Source of the DNA: Symbiodinium natans
Taxonomy: Eukaryota; Sar; Dinophyceae; Suessiales; Symbiodiniaceae
Direction of reading: 5' to 3'
Assembly: GCA_905221605.1 (NCBI GenBank)
Contig: CAJNDS010001669.1
Span: 745,001-755,000, forward strand
DNA: 10,000 nucleotides
The notes beneath the pieces are model-generated. The model saw only the letters and a list, made by a program, of their open reading frames with translations. It was not told where the DNA came from and did not search any database. The first letter of the stretch is position 1. Every line of letters starts with the position of its first letter. The translations under genes and the position numbers were made by a program. Of this stretch, positions 5,405-10,000 are shown piece after piece.

Positions 5405-6720
5405 GTTTATAATTTAAGACTTAGGCATTTAAACCTAAGCCTGCAAAAAAACCCTTAACCTTTAAACCCTGTAGGGTTGAGGTTTCAAGGTTAAGGGTTT
5501 AAGATTTAGGCATTTGAACCCATGCCGGCAATTAAACCCTAAGCCCTTAACCTTTGAATTCTATAGGGTTAAGATTTTTACAGGTTTAGGTTTAAGATGT
5601 AGGCATTTAAACCTGAGTCTGCAACTAATTTTAAACCCTTAACCTTTAAACCCTGTAGGGCTAAGGTTTAAAGGCTTAGGGTTTAAGATTTAGCCATTTA
5701 AACCTGTAGCCAAGCCCTTAACCTTTAAACCCTGTAGGGTTAAGATTTTAAAGGTTTAGGATGTAAGATTTAAGCATGTAAATCTCAGACTTCAATTAAT
5801 TTTAAACCCTTAACCTTTAAACCCTGTTGGGCCAAGGTTTAAAGGTTTCGGGATTAAGATTCAGGCATTTAAACCGATTCCGGCAATTAACGCTAAGCCT
5901 TTAACCTTAAAACCCTATAGGGTTAAGATATTTAATGGTTTAGGGTTTAAGTTTCAGGTTTAGGTATTTAGACCTATGCCCGACTGTTCATATTGAACCC
6001 GTAACCTTAAACCCTATAGGGATAAGATTTAGAGGTTTAGGATTCTTTACTTAGACATTTAAATCTAAGCTTGCAATTAAACCGAAACCCTTAACCTTTA
6101 AAACCCTATAGGGTGAAGGTTTAAAGTTTTAGGGTTTAAGATTCAGACATTTAAACCTAAGACGGCAATTAACAATAACCCTGAACTTTTAAACCCTATA
6201 GGGTTAAGGTTTAAAGGTTTGGGGTTTAAGATTTTGGCATTTAAACCTAAGTATGCAATTAATTTGTCACCCTTAGCACCCTTAAACTTTGTAGTGTGAA
6301 GGTTTAAAGGTTTAGGGTTTAAGATTTAGACATTTCAACCAAAGCCCATAGAGTTTAAACCTTAAGGGTTTAAGGTTTAGGCATCTATTCCTTAACCCTA
6401 AACCCTCTAGGGTCAGGACCCTAAAGCCCTCGGCAATCAAGCCTAAACCCTTGACCTTCAAACCCCATAGGATGAAGGTTTGAAGGTTGGGGGTTTAAGG
6501 CTAAGGCATTTAAACCTAGAGGGCATTTAAGCCTTAACCCTAAACCCTTCAGGGCCAGAACCTTAGCACCCTATATGGATCTAGCACCTGCAGGTATACA
6601 TCGGTTTTTAAACCATTACACCCTGTAAGAAGGTTTAGGGTCTTTTCGGGGTCTGTCTCTAAATTTCTCACGGGGTTAACCCTGCAGGGTTTAAAGTTAA
6701 AGGTTTAGGATTAAAGGTTT
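5405..6720. repeat. Degenerate satellite, about 92-bp period, each unit with a dyad
   Basis: Units follow the plan CATTTAAACCTAAG, GCAATTAA, CCCTTAACCTTTAAA, then CCCT(A/G)TAGGG and GTTAAGGTTTAAAGG. Dyad centres fall near 5471, 5564, 5655, 5735, 5826, 5917, 6016, 6109, 6199 and 6291, giving steps of about 80-99 bp and mostly 90-93. Beyond 6320 the units become shorter and more diverged (centres near 6364, 6407, 6466, 6550). Each unit contains telomere-like words in both orientations around the centre. No open frame of note. Confidence 0.9.
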
Positions 6721-6734
6721 AGGCAATACCTGAA

Positions 6735-8040
6735 GGATTAGAAGTCTTCTCCTGGTAAAACCATCTTTTCTCGAGAAAAAGATTGTTTTTCGAAGGATGG
6801 TTGCTCAAAACCATCTTTTTCTCGAGAAAAAGATGGTTTCCAACCAAAAAACCATCTTTTTCTCGAGAAAACAAAAAAAAACCAAAAAAACAAAAAAAAA
6901 AACAATCTTTTCCAAAACTATGGGGCTGGGGCCTCCAAAAGATGGTTTTTTTGGTTTTCTCGAGAAAAAGATGGTTTTTTTGGTTCGAAACCATCTTTTT
7001 CTCGAGAGAAAGATGGTTTTTGGAGGTCTTCTCCTGGGAAAACCATCTTTTTCTCGAGAAAAAGATGGTTTTTGGAGGTCTTCTCCTGGCAAAACCATCT
7101 TTTTCTCGAGGAAAAGATGGTTTTACCAGGAGAAGACCTCCAAAAACCATCTTTTTCTCGAGAAAAAGATGGTTTCGAACCAAAAAACCATCTTTTTCTC
7201 GAGAAAACCAAAAAAACCAAAAAAACCAAAAAAAACAAAAAAACCAAAAAAACCATCTTTTCCAAAACTATGGGGCTGGGGCCTCCAAAAGATGGTTTTT
7301 TTGGTTTTTTTGGTTTTTTTGGTTTTCTCGAGAAAAAGATGGTTTTTTGGTTCGAAACCATCTTTTTCTCGAGAAAAAGATGGTTTTACCAGGAGAAGAC
7401 CTCCAAAAACCATCTTTTTCTCGAGAAAAAGATGGTTTCGAACCAAAAAACCATCTTTTTCTCCAGAAAACCAAAAAAACCAAAAAAACCAAAAAAACCA
7501 TCTTTTCCAAAACTATGGGGCTGGGGCCTCCAAAAGATGGTTTTTTGGTTTTTTTGGTTTTTTTGGTTTTCTCGAGAAAAGATGGTTTTTTTTGTTCGAA
7601 ACCATCTTTTTCTCGAGAAAAAGATGGTTTTACAGGAGAAGACTCCAAAACCATCTTTTTCTCGAGAAAAAGATGGTTTCGAACCAAAAAACCATCTTTT
7701 CTCGAGAAAACCAAAAAACAAAAAAAAAAAACATCTTTTCCAAAACTATGGGGCTGGGGCCTCCAAAAGATGGTTTTTTTGGGTTTTCTCGAGAAAAAGA
7801 TGGTTTTTTTGGTTCGAAACCATCTTTTTCTCGAGAAAAAGATGGTTTTTGGAGGTCTTCTCCTGGGAAAACCATCTTTTTCTCGAGAAAAAGATGGTTT
7901 CGAACCAAAAAAACCATCTTTTTCTCGAGAAAACCAAAAAAACCATCTTTTGGAGGCCCCAGCCCCATAGTTTTGGAAAAGATGGTTTTTTTGGTTTTTT
8001 TGGTTTTTTGGGTTTTTTGGTTTTTTGTTTTTTTGTTAGT
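6735..8040. repeat. Palindrome array centred on CTCGAG, with higher-order repeats
   Basis: Twenty CTCGAG sites plus one mutated CTCCAG (7461) occur in 1.3 kb. Most are the centre of a palindrome with arms of CCATCTTTTTCTC type, up to 26 bp perfect; others have one half replaced by AAAACC runs. Linkers are TTCGAA-centred dyads, GGAGGTCTTCTCCTGG in either orientation, and runs of AAAAAACC or GGTTTTTT. A longer module, CCAAAACTATGGGGCTGGGG followed by CCTCCAAAAGATGG, recurs at 6911, 7261, 7506 and 7739 in direct orientation and once inverted at about 7944-7984. Many frames on both strands are open for 100-450 codons because stop codons are rare in the modules, so these frames are not evidence of genes. 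Confidence 0.97.
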
Positions 8041-8083
8041 TTCTTGTTTTGTTGTTGTTCCCTTGATCTGGCTAGGACTCGGA

Positions 8084-8130
8084 TGCCACCCGCGGTGGGT
8101 CCATTTGGGGGGGGTGAGCATATATATATA
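8084..8130 (-). repeat. Right arm of 47-bp inverted repeat bounding 2.9 kb
   Basis: Reverse complement of 5226-5272 with two mismatches: one within the C/G run and one beside the TA stretch. It is followed outside by (TG)n at 8131-8142. Confidence 0.9.
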
Positions 8131-8142
8131 TGTGTGTGTGTG

Positions 8143-8374
8143 ATTGATGGTCCAACTTTGACCTCTGCTCCATTAGCTACTGCCGCTACATGGAAGTGCA
8201 AGACGAACGGTGCCCTGCTCTCACTCGGTGGGCAAACCTTCTGAATGTCACACATGGCTCGGCGGACCACAACGGCAGCGCCAGAAAGTCAGAAAATGCC
8301 ACTCACTGTCACAGCGTGCCTATCGCGGCATCTGAGTGGCAATGAAGAGGAGCGCCCGTCAAGCAAGACCTATC
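8143..8374. other. Unique sequence, no gene identified
   Basis: About 230 bp without internal repeats. Frames entering it come from the palindrome array. No domain or RNA gene seen. Confidence 0.4.
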
Positions 8375-8423
8375 ACCCTAAACCCTTGTGAACCCTAAAC
8401 CCTAAACCCTACACCCTCAACCC
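8375..8423 (-). repeat. Interstitial telomere-like tract (CCCTAAA)
   Basis: About six CCCTAAA-like units with CCCTTGTGAA and CCCTACA variants. Confidence 0.88.
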
Positions 8424-8724
8424 CGGCCTGGAGGAGCACGAGACAGGGATGCCACCTCCTTGCCAAGAGATGTGCTGCACTTAACTGAGGCCGCAGTGCA
8501 GAGTGTGGAATGAAGCACGTGCTGCAACTGGGAAAGAGGTGTTGGCTCCACAAACATCCCCAGTGCACTTTAAGCCTTAAACTCTACACCCTTTTTTGCA
8601 GCAGGCTTGCGGAAGGCCCGCCCCTAACACCTAAACCCATGGTTTGTATCTGGGTTCGCAAGCGGTAGCCAGAACGCAGGATTTCCGCATCAAGCACGAA
8701 ACCCTAAACCCCAAACCCCACATC
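8424..8724. other. Mostly unique block with scattered telomere-like words
   Basis: About 300 bp. Degenerate CCCTAAA-like words occur near 8574-8590, 8624-8639 and 8699-8719. No gene or RNA recognised. Confidence 0.45.
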
Positions 8725-8824
8725 TTGGGATGCTCCCCCTTTACTAATAGTCCTTAATAGGGATTGTAGTACCCTGTCTTATAATCCCTATGAAGGACTG
8801 TTAGTATAAGCGGGAACATCCCAA
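8725..8824. mobile_element. Foldback MITE-like element, 100 bp, 41-bp TIRs
   Basis: The left arm 8725-8765 (starting TTGGGATGCTCC) and right arm 8783-8824 (ending GGAACATCCCAA) are inverted copies with about four mismatches and one single-base gap. The loop is under 20 bp and contains AGTACCCTGT, completing the core AGGGATTGTAGTACCCTGT at 8759-8777. Flanks CCCACATC (left) and CCTACACC (right) match at six of eight bases, a possible eroded 8-bp target duplication. Inserted beside a degenerate telomeric tract. Confidence 0.88.
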
Positions 8825-9112
8825 CCTACACCCCTAACCATAAACCCTTTTAAGCTGGGGGGGGTGGGGAGCCTATCAAAATTATGTTCTTATGGCTTAT
8901 TAAGGATTATATAAAGGATTAAGGGTAACAAACCCTTTTCTGCATAAACACTAAACCCTAAACCCTGAACCCCTGTAAACCCTCCTGCAAAGCCCTGCAA
9001 ACCACTGTAAACCCTAATCCCCGCCTCATGCGGCAGATGCGGGTTCAAGTCCGGAGTCTGGTGAAGCCCACCCCAGCTTGTCTGGCGGCACACGGCGGAT
9101 GCACGGTTGGTG
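8825..9112. other. Mostly unique block with degenerate telomeric and CTG(T/C)AAACC words
   Basis: An AT-rich stretch (8877-8935) is followed by CCCTAAA-like units near 8948-8972 and several CCTG(T/C)AAA words to 9015. GGTTCAAGTCC near 9043 resembles a tRNA B box, but no cloverleaf forms around it. A minus frame of 67 codons (8890-9093) crosses these repeats and is not credible. Confidence 0.45.
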
Positions 9113-9196
9113 TTTAGGGTTTAGGGTTTAGGGTTTAGGGTTTAGGGTTTAGGGTTTAGGGTTTAGGGTTTAGGGTTTAGGGTTTAGGGTTTAGGG
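9113..9196 (+). repeat. Exact (TTTAGGG)12
   Basis: Twelve perfect units, 84 bp, with sharp edges: the same unit count as the opposite-orientation perfect array at 4355-4438. Confidence 0.98.
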
Positions 9197-9291
9197 CCAG
9201 AGTTGCACAGCTAAGGACCTGGACTAGGCCTTGAGCTTGAAGACAGCCACAGAGTGCCCCTAACACCCTATGACGTACCTACAACCATGAT

Positions 9292-9385
9292 TGGGGTCCT
9301 ACATTGGGATGTTCTCCCTTAGGGGTTTAGGGTTTAAGTGGGGTCCTACATTGGGATGTTCTCCCTTGGGGGTTTAGGGTTTAAG
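9292..9385 (+). repeat. Tandem duplication of a 47-bp unit
   Basis: Units 9292-9338 and 9339-9385 differ at one base (A/G at 9321/9368). Each holds the outer end of a foldback element (TTGGGATGTTCTCCCTT) joined to GGGGTTTAGGGTTTAAG, so the duplication happened after telomeric DNA had joined the element. Confidence 0.93.
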
Positions 9386-9499
9386 GTTTCGGGTTTAGGG
9401 TTAGGGTTCCCCCTTATGCGAACTGTCCTTAACAGGGATGAGAGTACTCCCTATAACAATCCCATTTAAGGACTGTTAGTAAAGAAGCGAACATCCCAA
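9351..9499. mobile_element. Foldback MITE-like element interrupted by telomeric insert
   Basis: The right arm (9458-9499, ending GCGAACATCCCAA) pairs with a left arm split in two: TTGGGATGTTCTCCCTT (9351-9367) and TTCCCCCTTATGCG..CTTAACAGGGAT (9407-9439). It is a relative of the element at 8725-8824. The core AGGGATGAGAGTACTCCCTA lies at 9434-9453. TCCTACAT at 9344-9351 recurs at 9501-9508, next to the right end, as a near-exact 8-bp direct repeat of the type left by hAT-like insertion. Confidence 0.82.
9368..9406 (+). repeat. 39-bp telomere-like insert within foldback arm
   Basis: TTTAGGG, TTTAAGG, TTTCGGG and TTAGGG units lie between TTCTCCCTT (9359-9367) and TTCCCCCTT (9407-9415). Those two 9-mers differ at one base and look like a duplication of the insertion site. 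Confidence 0.85.
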
Positions 9500-9574
9500 C
9501 TCCTACATGTAAACCATGATCGGGATCTTCACTATGGTTTGAAGCACCTTCTCCTTAATGAAAGGGGGCATTGA

Positions 9575-9716
9575 GGGCTCTTTCCCAGACGCCTGGGAGG
9601 ATCCAAAAAGCAGATCCCTTTCAGGGTTCCTAAGAATGACCCAATAACACCGTAGGGTACTACTTGGGGGTTCTACATTTTGGATCCTCCCAGGGGTCTG
9701 GGTTGGGAACGTCACC
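9575..9716. mobile_element. Foldback MITE-like element with GGATCC-containing TIRs
   Basis: Core arms 9582-9608 and 9678-9709 are inverted copies (TTTTGGATCCTCCCAGG shared exactly) with one substitution and a 5-nt insertion in the right arm. Weaker pairing extends both ways. The minus strand reads AAGTAGTACCCTACGG near 9652-9667, the same AGTACCCT core found in the other foldbacks. An 89-codon minus frame at 9503-9772 crosses the element and is not considered a gene. Confidence 0.8.
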
Positions 9717-9798
9717 CACTGCCAGCGCACCCCTGGGATGAACGGCGGCGCATTCGGATTCGGATCCGACATCTCGAGAGGGCGTTTGCCTCACTCAA

Positions 9799-9888
9799 GG
9801 TTTATAGGGTTTAGGGTTTAGGGTGTGGGCTTAAGGGTTTCGACTCTCACACTCGCACACGGCAAGGGTTTAGGGTTTCGGGTTTGAA
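9799..9888 (+). repeat. Two short telomere-like tracts
   Basis: TTTAGGG-like units at 9808-9845 and again at 9867-9886 (with TTTCGGG), separated by about 20 bp of unique sequence. Confidence 0.85.
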
Positions 9889-10000
9889 GCCACTTACGAT
9901 GCTAAACTCATGTCATGACCATGGCAACTGCGCCACACAGCCCATTCCGCAACATAGCCGCACCCCTGGGTTCCAGAACCCAAACACCTCATACTAAGGT
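9889..10000. other. Unique sequence at window end
   Basis: About 110 bp, no repeat or gene recognised. Any feature here may continue past the window. Confidence 0.4.

Noticed and set aside
6735-8040. CRISPR array
   Set aside because: Repeats are palindromic modules with shuffled order and no unique spacers of constant length, and the context is eukaryotic.
6719-8270. Open frames of about 100-450 codons on both strands through the palindrome array
   Set aside because: Several frames on both strands are open over the same bases and all encode the same Phe/Lys/Ser repeats from hairpin modules. This results from the rarity of stop trimers in the repeat, not from selection for protein.
9003-9075. 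tRNA-like signal: GGTTCAAGTCC box and a CCGCCTCATGCGG hairpin
   Set aside because: The T-stem pairs at only three of five positions, the anticodon loop would be the wrong size, and no acceptor stem or D-arm is found. At most it is a degraded tRNA-like or SINE fragment.
8890-9093. 67-codon minus-strand frame
   Set aside because: It crosses telomere-like and CTG(T/C)AAACC repeats and shows no family resemblance.
9503-9772. 89-codon minus-strand frame
   Set aside because: It spans both arms of a foldback element and has no recognisable domain.

Overview
The window looks like repeat-saturated nuclear DNA from a eukaryote whose telomere repeat is TTTAGGG. That motif (or CCCTAAA) occurs in more than 25 separate interstitial tracts, in both orientations. 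No bacterial operon, rRNA, credible tRNA or convincing long protein gene is visible. TTTAGGG is the plant-type telomere, also used by several algae and by dinoflagellates. Moderate GC, short unique blocks between telomeric tracts, and many foldback elements make a dinoflagellate (Symbiodiniaceae-like) my favoured guess, but this is inference. A plant, green alga or chromerid cannot be excluded.

Layout. (1) 1-4870: unique blocks, often about 80-130 bp, separated by short telomere-like tracts whose orientation repeatedly flips. Foldback MITE-like elements lie at 615-728, 931-1025 and 2251-2375, the last carrying a 21-G run in one arm. A CT/9-mer microsatellite lies at 3973-4172 and an exact (CCCTAAA)12 array at 4355-4438, followed by a 17-G run. 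Several unique blocks are open on one or both strands and could be short exons or exon relics. None is proven, because open frames of this length are expected by chance. (2) 4889-5046: a GGGTTTAAA nonamer minisatellite. (3) 5226-8130: about 2.9 kb bounded by 47-bp inverted repeats with only 2 mismatches. Inside are a degenerate satellite of about 92 bp period (5405-6720), each unit carrying a dyad, and a 1.3-kb array of palindromes centred on CTCGAG (6735-8040). The long open frames through the second array, on both strands, are repeat artefacts. (4) 8143-10000: unique blocks with telomeric tracts, an exact (TTTAGGG)12 array at 9113-9196, and three more foldback elements at 8725-8824, about 9351-9499 and about 9575-9716. 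The second of these has telomeric DNA inserted in its left arm.

Function. No pathway or working gene set can be read here. The window's story is genome structure: telomeric DNA inserted at many internal sites, a set of small foldback elements sharing the core AGGGAT..AGTACCCT, and a large inverted-repeat-bounded unit built from nested hairpins. The best candidate coding fragments are on the minus strand at 1639-1890 and in four successive blocks at 3178-4322, all at low confidence.
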